Shown one piece after another: positions 44,885-53,233 of a stretch of 64,000 nucleotides of DNA. How positions within the stretch are numbered: position 1 is the stretch's first letter; each line of letters begins with the position of its first letter. The notes under the pieces are model-generated. The model searched no databases and was not told the DNA's origin. It saw only the letters and a program-made list of their open reading frames with translations. Source of the DNA: Aurantiacibacter rhizosphaerae (GTDB lineage Bacteria > Pseudomonadota > Alphaproteobacteria > Sphingomonadales > Sphingomonadaceae); contig NZ_WUBR01000001.1 in assembly GCF_009807005.1 (NCBI RefSeq), positions 1,054,001-1,118,000 on the forward strand, given 5' to 3'. Position numbers and translations under genes: made by a program.

Positions 44885-46501
44885 TTACTTGGCGTCCTTC
44901 TTGGCTGCTGCCTTTTTGGCAGGGGCCTTTTTAGCGGGCGCTTTCTTCGCAGCGGGCTTGTCATCAGCCTTCTTCGCTGCTGCCTTCTTGGCCGGAGCCT
45001 TCTTCGCCGCGGGCTTTTCGTCGCTGTCGGCGTCTTTCTTTGCCGCTGCCTTCTTGGCCGGGGCCTTCTTTGCAGCAGGCTTCTCGTCGGCGTCAGCCTT
45101 CTTGGCAGGGGCCTTCTTCTTGGCCGGAGCCTTCTTCTTGGCGGCAGGCTTGGCCTTTTCGGCTTCGGCGTTTTCCTCGGCTTCGATGGCAGCTTCCAGC
45201 TCTTCGCGGGTCACTTCACGCTCGGTCACGTCAGCCTTGTCGAACAGGAAGTCGACGACCTTGTCCTCGTATAGCGGAGCGCGAAGCTGTGCCTGCGCCA
45301 TCGGCTCGTTGCGGACATATTCCATGAACCGTTCACGATCTTCGGGGCGATACTGCTGCGCAGCCTGCTGCATCAGCATCTGCATTTCCTGCTGCGAAAT
45401 TTCCACGCCATTGGCCTGGCCGATTTCGGAAAGCAGCAGGCCCAGACGCACGCGGCGCTCTGCAATGCGACGGTAATCGTCCTTCTCGGCTTCGATTTCC
45501 TTGATCGCAGCTTCGGGATCTTCTTCCTTGGCAGCTTCCTGCTGCAGCTGGTTCCAGATCTGCTCGAACTCGGCTTCCACCATGGTGGGCGGCACGTCGA
45601 AATCGTGATCGGCGGCCAGCGTATCCAGCAGCTGACGCTTCATCTGCGTGCGGGTGAGGCCGGCGCTTTCCTGCTCGATCTGGCCCTTCATCAGCTCTTT
45701 CAGCTTGTCGAGGCTTTCAAGACCCAGGCTCTTTGCGAACTCGTCGTCGATCTTGGTTTCGGTTTCGACCTTCACCTGCTTCACGGTAACGTCGAACTCG
45801 GCTTCCTTGCCGGCCAGGTGCGTGGCCTGATAATCTTCGGGGAAGGTCACCGTGATGGTTTTCTCATCGCCGGTCTTCACGCCCGTCAGCTGCTCTTCGA
45901 AACCGGGAATGAACTGGCCGGAACCAATCACCAGCGGTGCATCCTCGGCCTTGCCGCCTTCGAATTCCACACCGTCAACACGGCCCACGAAATCGATGAT
46001 CAGCTGGTCGCCATCGGCAGCCTTCTTGGTCTTGGCGGCGTCCTTGTAGCTCTTCTGGTTTTCGGCAATGCGGCCCAGCGCTTCGTCCATCTGCTCGTCA
46101 GAAACAGGGACGGTCAGCTTCTCAAGCTTCAGGCCGTCGATCGAAGGCGCGTCAATCTGCGGCAGCACTTCGACTTCAACGGTCAGCTCGGCATCCTTGC
46201 CCTGCTCGTAACCCTCGGCCATTTCCACCTTGGGCTGCAGCGCGGGGCGCAGCTGCTTGTCACGGATCAGGCCATCAACCGATTCGCGCACCGTGGTGTT
46301 CAGCACGTCCGCGTGCAGCGCATCGCCGTGCATCTTACGCACAAGGTTGGCGGGAACTTTGCCGGGGCGGAAGCCGGGCATGCGTACCTGGGGTGCAACC
46401 TTCTTTACCTCGGCATCGATCTTCGATTCGATGTCCTTGGCCGTAATGGTGACGGTGTAGGCGCGCTTGAGGCCTTCATTGGTGGTTTCAACGATCTGCA
46501 T
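44885..46501 (-). CDS. tig: Trigger factor with lysine-rich C-terminal tail
   Basis: A 538-residue ribosome-bound chaperone and peptidyl-prolyl isomerase. The N-terminal ribosome-binding loop GFRPGKVP is at 43-50, the FKBP-like domain spans about 155-240 and the helical chaperone domain reaches about 440, the usual family length. The last 90 residues or so (about 449-538) are an extra tail made of repeated PAAKKAPAKKAAAKK units separated by short acidic DADSDE-like linkers, resembling histone H1-type nucleic-acid-binding tails. ATG 46501 is the conserved start. A tRNA-Leu gene lies 60 bp upstream on the same strand. Confidence 0.94.
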   Translation of the reverse strand: MQIVETTNEGLKRAYTVTITAKDIESKIDAEVKKVAPQVRMPGFRPGKVPANLVRKMHGDALHADVLNTTVRESVDGLIRDKQLRPALQPKVEMAEGYEQGKDAELTVEVEVLPQIDAPSIDGLKLEKLTVPVSDEQMDEALGRIAENQKSYKDAAKTKKAADGDQLIIDFVGRVDGVEFEGGKAEDAPLVIGSGQFIPGFEEQLTGVKTGDEKTITVTFPEDYQATHLAGKEAEFDVTVKQVKVETETKIDDEFAKSLGLESLDKLKELMKGQIEQESAGLTRTQMKRQLLDTLAADHDFDVPPTMVEAEFEQIWNQLQQEAAKEEDPEAAIKEIEAEKDDYRRIAERRVRLGLLLSEIGQANGVEISQQEMQMLMQQAAQQYRPEDRERFMEYVRNEPMAQAQLRAPLYEDKVVDFLFDKADVTEREVTREELEAAIEAEENAEAEKAKPAAKKKAPAKKKAPAKKADADEKPAAKKAPAKKAAAKKDADSDEKPAAKKAPAKKAAAKKADDKPAAKKAPAKKAPAKKAAAKKDAK

Positions 46502-46561
46502 TGTACAGCCTTTACTCAAATCTCTGTCCGGTTCTCACATGCCTTGCGTGGCATGCGAAAC

Positions 46562-46646
46562 TGGTGCGGGCGAAGGGACTCGAACCCCCACATCTTGCGA
46601 TACTGGTACCTAAAACCAGCGCGTCTACCAATTCCGCCACGCCCGC
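46562..46646 (-). tRNA. tRNA-Leu(UAG)
   Basis: An 85-nt tRNA with encoded CCA. The acceptor stem is GCGGGCG/CGCCCGC, the anticodon stem CTGGT/ACCAG, and the loop TTTAGGT gives anticodon TAG for leucine CTA codons. A long variable arm (TATCGCAAGATG) confirms a class II tRNA, and the T-loop is TTCGAGT. Confidence 0.96.
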
Positions 46647-46809
46647 AGCTCAACGAACCGTGCAGGCAGGACGCCTGCGAAACGAAGCGGTGCCCATAGG
46701 GGTGGCGGGCGAAAAGGGCAAGGATGACGATGGATGGATTGTGCAAGAGGAACGCCAGGGCGGCGCGGGACGTTTCATCTGCACCAAAAACACAAGGCTG
46801 AAGGTTATG

Positions 46810-47049
46810 ATGACAGACACGCAAGATGACGCCCCCGGCAGCGCTTCCGGCGATGGCGAAGCAGCGCGAATCGACCCGCTGCAACAGCCGCTGAGTTCCG
46901 AAGAGCTGGCAGGCGATACCGTAAATCCCGGCAAGGATGGCGGTGACGAATTTCCCGACGGACGCGAAGATTTCGATGAACCCGGCCGCGGTCCGTCAGA
47001 AGCCCCTGCGCAGCCGGTGCCCGAATTGCCGAACCTTCCGCCCGATTGA
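46810..47049 (+). CDS. Small acidic disordered protein
   Basis: A 79-residue protein with a very acidic, proline- and glycine-rich composition (MTDTQDDAPGSASGDGEAAR to VPELPNLPPD), predicted to be largely disordered. There is no recognisable domain. ATG 46810 has AAGG five bases upstream; ATG 46807 is next to it. It precedes the DUF3297 gene by 33 bp on the same strand and may be cotranscribed. Coding is plausible from codon-position GC and context but not proven. Confidence 0.5.
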   Translation: MTDTQDDAPGSASGDGEAARIDPLQQPLSSEELAGDTVNPGKDGGDEFPDGREDFDEPGRGPSEAPAQPVPELPNLPPD

Positions 47050-47082
47050 TTTTTGCGTGGGTGGCTCTAGGGGCTATTGGTC

Positions 47083-47367
47083 ATGAGCGAAGAAACCAGC
47101 AAAGACACCCCGCCCGATCACATCTCGATCGATCCGCGCAGCGAATTTTTCGATGCCGACAAGCTGCAGCGCGGCATCGGCATCAATTTCAAGGGCAAGC
47201 AACGCCACGATATCGAGGAATATTCGATTTCCGAGGGCTGGGTGCGCGTGCAGGCCGGCAAGACGGTTGACCGCAAGGGCCGCCCGCTGACGATCAAGCT
47301 GAATGGCCCGGTCGAAGCATGGTACGAGGATCTTGGAGAGAACCCGCCGATCGCCAAGGCCGATTGA
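47083..47367 (+). CDS. DUF3297 family protein
   Basis: A 94-residue small basic protein with the DUF3297 pattern: DHISIDPRSEFFDADKLQRGIG, then GINFKGKQRHDIEEYSISEGWVRV, then DRKGRPLTIKLNGPVEAWYED. The family is common in proteobacteria and has no known function. ATG 47083 has a TAGGGGC ribosome site eight bases upstream; the TTG at 47077 is less likely. A strong bidirectional terminator follows. Confidence 0.88.
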   Translation: MSEETSKDTPPDHISIDPRSEFFDADKLQRGIGINFKGKQRHDIEEYSISEGWVRVQAGKTVDRKGRPLTIKLNGPVEAWYEDLGENPPIAKAD

Positions 47368-47395
47368 TCGCCAAACACAAGTTTCACCACCAAAC

Positions 47396-47432
47396 AAAAA
47401 GGGGCACTGCCGGTTGGCACTGCCCCTTTTTT
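47396..47432. terminator. Bidirectional rho-independent terminator
   Basis: AAAAAGGGGCA and TGCCCCTTTTT arms with an inner CTGCC/GGCAC stem and a T run on each strand. It would stop the DUF3297 transcript rightward and nhaA leftward. Confidence 0.88.
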
Positions 47433-47455
47433 GTCAGACTAGTCTAACAGGTTGA

Positions 47456-48703
47456 TCACACCACCGGGCTGTTTGGATCGTCCGCAGCTTCTTCCGGGTG
47501 CGTGGTGGTGAGGCGCAGCACGATATAGCCGAGCACTGCCGAAATCAGCGACCCTGTCAGAATGCCGATCTTGGCCTCGTCCCGCAGGAATGGCGATCCA
47601 TCGAATGCCAGCTCGCCGATAAACAGGCTCATCGTGAAGCCTATGCCGCACAGGATCGAAACACCCCACACCTCCGGCCAGGAGCAGCCCGCAGGCATCT
47701 TTACGATGCCGAGCTTTACAGACGCCCAGACGGTGCTGAAAATGCCCACCTGTTTGCCCACCACGAGGCCCGCCGCGATGGCCAGCGGCAGCGGATCCAG
47801 CAGGGCCGATAAGCCGAGCCCGTCAAGGCTGACGCCAGCATTGGCGAAGCCGAAGATCGGCACCACCAGATAGGCGCTCCACGGCACCAGCGAATGCTCC
47901 ACATTCTCCAGCATGGAATAGCCATCCTTGGAATGCATCGGGATGGTGAAGGCCGCCAGCACGCCCGCAATCGTGGCATGAACGCCCGAATTCAGCACGC
48001 AGTACCACAGGATGATGGTGGCAATTACGAACAGCGAGAGGTGGCGCACCCTGGCGCGGTTCATCGCCAGCATCACCAGGAACACGCCCAGCGAGATCAG
48101 CAGCCACATGATCTTTGGCTCTGAATAGAAGATCGCGATAATGGCCACCGCGCCGATATCATCGACAATCGCAACGGTAAGCAGGAACAGTCGCAGCGAT
48201 TTCGGCACGCGCGTGCCCAGCAGGCCGATCACGCCCATGGCAAAGGCGATGTCCGTTGCTGCCGGAATTGCCATGCCAGCGCGATAATCGCTGGCGCCGC
48301 CCGTTACGGCCAGGAACACCAGTATCGGCATGGCCATGCCCGCTGCCGCGGCAAGGATCGGCAAGGTGCGCTGCGCCGGGTCCGACAGATTGCCGCTGAT
48401 CAGCTCTCGCTTCACTTCCAAGCCGACCACGAAGAAAAAGATCACCATCAGGCCATCGTTGATCCACCCATGCAGCGTATCGAGATACATCAGCTTGTCG
48501 ATATTGCCCGGCACGCTCAGCCAGAAATCGCGCCCGAACAGCGAGCCTTCGAAAAGGCCGCGATAGGCGCCCGCCACCCCGGAATTGGCGATGATTATGG
48601 CCACCAGAGCCACTGCGATCAGCAATATCCCTTCAAACGCGTCGGCCTTGAACAGGGCTTTGAAATTGCGAACGGCGGATTTGATGATACTGGGCTCTGA
48701 CAT
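47456..48703 (-). CDS. nhaA: Na+/H+ antiporter NhaA
   Basis: A 415-residue inner-membrane antiporter that expels Na+ for H+ and supports growth in salt and at alkaline pH. About 12 TM helices are expected; the paired transport aspartates appear in TVAIVDDIGAVAII, with the preceding ATDIAFAMGVIGLLG and the pH-sensor-proximal GLEVKRELISGNLSDP conserved. ATG 48703 gives the usual N-terminus; an earlier in-frame ATG at 48763 would add 20 non-conserved residues. It is divergent from the NfrB-like gene. A salt-adapted host fits. Confidence 0.95.
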   Translation of the reverse strand: MSEPSIIKSAVRNFKALFKADAFEGILLIAVALVAIIIANSGVAGAYRGLFEGSLFGRDFWLSVPGNIDKLMYLDTLHGWINDGLMVIFFFVVGLEVKRELISGNLSDPAQRTLPILAAAAGMAMPILVFLAVTGGASDYRAGMAIPAATDIAFAMGVIGLLGTRVPKSLRLFLLTVAIVDDIGAVAIIAIFYSEPKIMWLLISLGVFLVMLAMNRARVRHLSLFVIATIILWYCVLNSGVHATIAGVLAAFTIPMHSKDGYSMLENVEHSLVPWSAYLVVPIFGFANAGVSLDGLGLSALLDPLPLAIAAGLVVGKQVGIFSTVWASVKLGIVKMPAGCSWPEVWGVSILCGIGFTMSLFIGELAFDGSPFLRDEAKIGILTGSLISAVLGYIVLRLTTTHPEEAADDPNSPVV

Positions 48704-48837
48704 GGGAAAAGCCCTTCTCCAATAATGCCCGCTTATGCAAGCCTGCAAAACGGAAATGTCCATCGCGCCGCCGCTGTCATTGCCTTTTGCGCTGCAGAGT
48801 CTAACACTTAGGACAAATACTTAATTGGGGCGTAGGT

Positions 48838-50241
48838 ATGGGCGAGAATGCCGCGGGGGCGCTGGAATGGCTTGCTCTGCTCGAATATGAATTGCTGCTG
48901 TTTGCGGGCTTCTTCTTCCTGCTTGGCGCGATTGACGAGCTTTCGATGGATTTTGCCTGGTTCTGGCTGCGCTTCACCGGGCGTGCCCAAACCCCTGTTC
49001 TCAGCCGCCAGCATATCTATTCCAGCCAGCTGACCGGACGGGCCGCGGTGCTGGTTCCCGCCTGGCAGGAAGCGAAGGTAATCTGCGACACGCTTTCCCA
49101 TGCGCTGGCCGTATGGCCGCAGGACGATTTACGCATTTACGTGGGCGTCTATCGCAATGATCCCGAAACGCTGGAAGCGGCGGCGCGCGGGGCGCAGGGC
49201 GATGGGCGCGTGCGCATCGTGGTGCATGACCGGGATGGCCCATCCACCAAGGCCGATTGCCTCAACCGCCTGTTCAGGGCGATGCAGCAGGATGAGCTGC
49301 GCGAGGGGCGAGAGGCGCGCATGGTGGTGCTGCACGATGCAGAAGACATGGTGGATTCCGCGGCGCTGGTTCTGCTGGACCGCGCCATCGGCACATCCCA
49401 GTTCGTGCAACTTCCCGTCCTTCCCATGCCGCGCAAGGAAGCGCGCTGGATCGGCAGCCATTATTGCGAGGAATTTGCCGAGGCGCATGGCAAATCCATG
49501 GTTGTGCGAAACGCGCTGGGCGTCAGCCTGCCCGCAGCCGGAGTGGGCTGCGCCTTCGATCGGCGCACGCTGGAAAAGATTGCCCGAAAGTCCGACCGTG
49601 ATGCACCGTTTGACGAGGATTCGCTGACGGAGGATTACGAGCTGGGCATCAATGTGGCGGCCATTGGCGGCAAATCCAGCTTCCTGCGGGTGAGGGGCGA
49701 GAACGGTCACCTGATCGCCACGCGCGCCTACTTCCCCGAAAAGCTTGGCCATGCCGTGCGCCAGAAGGCGCGCTGGATGCATGGCATCGCCTTGCAGGGG
49801 TGGGACAGGCTGGGCTGGACCGGTGGCCCCGGTGAATGGTGGATGCGCCTGCGCGATCGGCGCGGCCCGTTGTCCGCCGTCGTGCTGTTTGCGGGCTATT
49901 CTCTGATGGTGCTGGCGCTGTTGCTGGCGGGCCTGCGATATGCCGGCATGTCCACCCCATGGCAGCCAAGCGGCCTGCTGCTGGCGCTGCTGGCCTTCAA
50001 CATCGCCAGCTTCGCCTGGCGCGCGTTCATGCGATTCAATTTCACGAAGGCGGAGTATGGCTGGCGAGAGGGGCTGCGCGCCGTCACCCGGATACCCGTG
50101 GCCAATGTGATCAGCATCATGGCCGGATATCGCGCGCTGTTCGCCTATACTAAAACCCTGCGCGGTGAAGCGCCGCATTGGGAGAAGACCGCGCATGATG
50201 CGCATCCCGCGCGCACGTCCGCGCTGGAATATGCGCGATGA
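48838..50241 (+). CDS. NfrB-like processive glycosyltransferase (GT2), no regulatory tail
   Basis: A 467-residue inner-membrane glycosyltransferase of the NfrB (phage N4 adsorption protein B) type. An N-terminal TM (about 12-32) is followed by the GT2 catalytic domain (PAWQEAK, HDAED at 166-170, TEDYELG at 264-270, QKARW at 309-313, the QxxRW of processive synthases) and about three C-terminal TMs. E. coli NfrB carries an extra C-terminal c-di-GMP-binding domain and makes an N-acetylmannosamine-type polymer; that domain is absent here. The next gene overlaps it by ATGA and encodes a small outer-membrane barrel. The sugar is unknown. Confidence 0.85.
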   Translation: MGENAAGALEWLALLEYELLLFAGFFFLLGAIDELSMDFAWFWLRFTGRAQTPVLSRQHIYSSQLTGRAAVLVPAWQEAKVICDTLSHALAVWPQDDLRIYVGVYRNDPETLEAAARGAQGDGRVRIVVHDRDGPSTKADCLNRLFRAMQQDELREGREARMVVLHDAEDMVDSAALVLLDRAIGTSQFVQLPVLPMPRKEARWIGSHYCEEFAEAHGKSMVVRNALGVSLPAAGVGCAFDRRTLEKIARKSDRDAPFDEDSLTEDYELGINVAAIGGKSSFLRVRGENGHLIATRAYFPEKLGHAVRQKARWMHGIALQGWDRLGWTGGPGEWWMRLRDRRGPLSAVVLFAGYSLMVLALLLAGLRYAGMSTPWQPSGLLLALLAFNIASFAWRAFMRFNFTKAEYGWREGLRAVTRIPVANVISIMAGYRALFAYTKTLRGEAPHWEKTAHDAHPARTSALEYAR

Positions 50242-51398
50242 ACGCAGCGCCATCGAACAAACGCGGCTGGCCGCTGCTGTCGCTTGCCATCGTGCTGGGC
50301 AGCTGGGTGCTGCTGCGTGCGGCCTTTTGGGAAACGCCTTTTTCGTCTGCGATCATGGCCACCGCCGATAAGGATCGGCCATTGCAGGCAGCGGCGCCAA
50401 CACAGGTGGCTGCGCCTGCCCAGAACAGTCCGGCATCCACGCGGGTGCCGGACACCGTGCCCGCACCGCTGCCCCATCGCCCGGTTTATGAACCGATAGA
50501 GCGGCCTGACTTTGAATTCATCCCGGCCGACAATCGTCCACCGCGCACCGCCGCGGGCAGGGCAGGCCTGCTGGCCGCCGACAGGATCATTGCCCATTCG
50601 CTGCTGCTGGCCGCTGCTTATGGTAATGCTGGCGGCGATGGATCGCAGAAAAGTCGAACAGCCTCGCCGGGGCCGGGCGTGGGACCGGTTGCAACGGGCG
50701 TCTTCAACGCACCTGAAGCCGCGCGGGGATTTGCGCAAGGTTCGCGCGCTAGCCGGTGGTCCATGGATGCATGGGCACTGTGGCGCGATGATACCACCAC
50801 GCCGCTCACATCCGGTCGGCCAAGCTATGGCCGCAGCCAGGCGGGCGCGATCCTGCGATATCGCATCCTGCCATCCAGTGATCATGCGCCGCAGCTTCAT
50901 CTGCGCGCCACGCGGGCCTTGGCCGGAGTGCGGGAAACCGATGTCGCGCTGGGCGCGTCCGCACGGCCTTTGCCTGCCGTACCCATTCGCCTTGCGGCAG
51001 AGGCGCGGGTGAGCGAGACGGATCGCGGCAGGGAACTGCGCGGCGCGGCCTATGCGGTAACCGAACTCCCGCCGGTGGCGCTTCCGGCAGGCTTCACTGG
51101 AGAAGCCTATCTGCAGGGCGGCTATGTTACCGGAGATTTCGCCACGCCGTTTGCCGATGGGCAGGCGCGCGTGACGCGCAAGCTGGCAGGAACGGACGAT
51201 TTCCGGCTGATGGCGGGCGGGGCCGCATGGGGCGGGGCGCAGGATGATGCGCAGCGGCTGGATATCGGGCCAAGCGCGGGGCTGCATTTCCGCGTGGGCC
51301 GGGCGCGCGGGCGGATCGCGGCCGATTATCGCTTCCGCATCGCTGGCAATGCAGAGCCTGCTAGTGGCCCTGCGCTCACACTCACGGCAGGATTTTAA
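50238..51398 (+). CDS. NfrA-like outer-membrane barrel protein, reduced form
   Basis: A 386-residue protein with an N-terminal hydrophobic helix (about 11-30, signal peptide or anchor), a Pro/Ala-rich linker (about 45-95), and a C-terminal half of alternating beta strands ending in PALTLTAGF with a terminal phenylalanine, as expected of an outer-membrane barrel. By position after an NfrB-like synthase and by the shape of its C-terminal half it corresponds to the barrel end of NfrA, but the long TPR-bearing N-terminal region of E. coli NfrA is missing. ATGA coupling suggests the two form one secretion unit. Homology is inferred, not shown. Confidence 0.6.
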   Translation: MNAAPSNKRGWPLLSLAIVLGSWVLLRAAFWETPFSSAIMATADKDRPLQAAAPTQVAAPAQNSPASTRVPDTVPAPLPHRPVYEPIERPDFEFIPADNRPPRTAAGRAGLLAADRIIAHSLLLAAAYGNAGGDGSQKSRTASPGPGVGPVATGVFNAPEAARGFAQGSRASRWSMDAWALWRDDTTTPLTSGRPSYGRSQAGAILRYRILPSSDHAPQLHLRATRALAGVRETDVALGASARPLPAVPIRLAAEARVSETDRGRELRGAAYAVTELPPVALPAGFTGEAYLQGGYVTGDFATPFADGQARVTRKLAGTDDFRLMAGGAAWGGAQDDAQRLDIGPSAGLHFRVGRARGRIAADYRFRIAGNAEPASGPALTLTAGF

Positions 51399-51451
51399 AC
51401 AAAGCGCGCATTCATCTTCAATCAACCGCGCCTTTGCACTAGGCGCAGGTC

Positions 51452-52366
51452 ATGGATGTCTATCTCCCCATTGCCAATCTTGCTGTCGACGGTCTTGTTA
51501 TCGTCGCGCTGGGCGTGGCCACGGGCATTCTTTCGGGCGTTTTCGGCGTTGGCGGCGGTTTTCTCACCACGCCGCTGCTGATTTTCTATGGCATTCCGCC
51601 CACCGTCGCCGCCGCATCTGCCGCGACTCAGGTGACGGGCGCCAGCGTATCGGGCGTTTTCGCCCACAGCCGCAAGCAGGGCGTGGATTACCAGATGGGC
51701 GGCGTGACCGTGGCCGGCGGCATGGTGGGGGCACTGCTGGGCGCGGTGATTTTCAACCTGCTGCGTTCGGCAGGCCAGATCGATGTCGTCATCAACGTGC
51801 TGTATGTCGTGATGCTGGGCACCATCGGCGGGCTGATGGCGCGAGAGAGCCTGGAATCGCTGCGCCACCCTGCGGGAAAAACCAGCCAACGCCCGGCCAA
51901 GCGGCGGCACCATCCCATGATCGCCAGCCTTCCCTATCGTTGGCGCTTCTATCGCTCCGGCCTGTATATCTCACCACTGGGGCCGCTGATCCTGGGCGTG
52001 GTGGTTGGCATCCTCACCATGCTGATGGGTGTGGGCGGCGGCTTTTTCATGGTGCCGGCAATGCTCTATATCCTCGGTATGAGTGCAAAGGTCGTGGTGG
52101 GCACCAGCCTGTTCAACATCCTCTTCATCACCATGCTGGTGACGATGGTGCACGCCTTCACCACGCGCGCGGTGGACATCGTGCTGGCGGGCCTGCTGCT
52201 GGTGGGCTCGGTTACCGGCGCGCAGCTTGGCACCAAGATCGCCAGTTTTGCAAAGCCGGAACATCTGCGGCTGGTGCTGGCCACCATCGTTCTGGCGATT
52301 GCCCTGCGCATGGCCTTCAACCTAGGTGTGCGGCCTGACGAGGTTTATACGGTGGTGCCGCTATGA
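51452..52366 (+). CDS. TauE/SafE family sulfite/organic-anion exporter
   Basis: A 304-residue membrane protein of the TauE/SafE (DUF81) family with about eight TM helices. Two duplicated hydrophobic halves show GILSGVFGVGGGFLTTPLLI and GILTMLMGVGGGFFMVPAML, the repeated GVGGG signature. A basic loop (RPAKRRHHP) separates the halves. Members export sulfite or organosulfur compounds. It overlaps the following TIGR02186 gene by ATGA, a pairing known in alphaproteobacteria. Confidence 0.9.
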   Translation: MDVYLPIANLAVDGLVIVALGVATGILSGVFGVGGGFLTTPLLIFYGIPPTVAAASAATQVTGASVSGVFAHSRKQGVDYQMGGVTVAGGMVGALLGAVIFNLLRSAGQIDVVINVLYVVMLGTIGGLMARESLESLRHPAGKTSQRPAKRRHHPMIASLPYRWRFYRSGLYISPLGPLILGVVVGILTMLMGVGGGFFMVPAMLYILGMSAKVVVGTSLFNILFITMLVTMVHAFTTRAVDIVLAGLLLVGSVTGAQLGTKIASFAKPEHLRLVLATIVLAIALRMAFNLGVRPDEVYTVVPL

Positions 52367-53124
52367 GGTGGATTGTCGCCCTTCTGCTGGCCCTTGCCAC
52401 GGCCCCTGCCGCGCTGGCGCAGGATCGCGACCCGATCCTGGTGCCCGAAATCTCTCAGCACGATATCGTTCTGCGCCAGGGTTTCACCGGCGCCAACCTG
52501 CTGCTGTACGGGGCCGTTCTCGATCCGCAGGACCGCGCCATCGAATATGATATCGTGGTCGTCCTGAAAGGCCCGACAGAGCCGATCCAGGTGCGAGAGA
52601 AAGAGCGCGTGTTCGGCATCTGGATCAACGCCGAGACCACCTCCTACCGCTCCGTACCGTCCTTTTACGCGATGGCCAGTTCGCGCCCCGTTCTGGATAT
52701 CGTGGATGAACGCACGGCAGCGATTTACGAACTGGGCCTCAGCTATCTCCAGCTTTCGCCAAGCGGCTCCATCAACCCGGCAGAACAGCAGCGTTTTTCC
52801 GAAGGTCTGGTAGACTTGCGTCAGCGCCAGGGGCTGTATGCGCAATATGACGAGGGTGTGCATATTTCCCAGGGCGTGCTGTACCGGGCGGATATTCCCA
52901 TCCCCTCCAACGTGATTTCCGGGCGTTATGTGGCGGAAACCTTCGCCATCACCGATGGCCGGGTCATCTCTTCCGCCACATCTGAAGTGCAGGTTTTCAA
53001 GAAGGGTTTCGAGCTTGGCGTGGAGGAAGCGGCGAATGATTATGCGTTCTTCTACGGGCTGTTTGCCGTGGGGCTTTCGGTGTTCATGGGCTGGGCCGCG
53101 GGCAGACTTTTTGCCATGATCTGA
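52363..53124 (+). CDS. TIGR02186 family protein, partner of the TauE/SafE exporter
   Basis: A 253-residue protein with an N-terminal signal peptide (about 1-20), a periplasmic domain containing PEISQHDIVLRQGFTGANLLLYGA and VLKGPTEPIQVREKERVFGIW, and one C-terminal TM (about 228-250) exposing a short cytoplasmic end. The motifs match TIGR02186. Genes of this family are usually adjacent to a TauE/SafE transporter, as here, so it is likely an accessory or binding component of the exporter; the mechanism is not known. Confidence 0.85.
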   Translation: MRWIVALLLALATAPAALAQDRDPILVPEISQHDIVLRQGFTGANLLLYGAVLDPQDRAIEYDIVVVLKGPTEPIQVREKERVFGIWINAETTSYRSVPSFYAMASSRPVLDIVDERTAAIYELGLSYLQLSPSGSINPAEQQRFSEGLVDLRQRQGLYAQYDEGVHISQGVLYRADIPIPSNVISGRYVAETFAITDGRVISSATSEVQVFKKGFELGVEEAANDYAFFYGLFAVGLSVFMGWAAGRLFAMI

Positions 53125-53233
53125 CGGGGTTGGGGCACTCCTGTGTGCTCCACGGTGCGCGGGGTTTATGCGATTTTAACCCCGTCCGCCCTATCGCAAG
53201 CCGACACCACATTGGCAGCGAGAACCTGTAATC

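Noticed and set aside
48838-50241. Reading the NfrB-like gene as a phage gene
   Set aside because: The family name refers to the phage N4 receptor; the protein is a host glycosyltransferase, and no phage genes are nearby.
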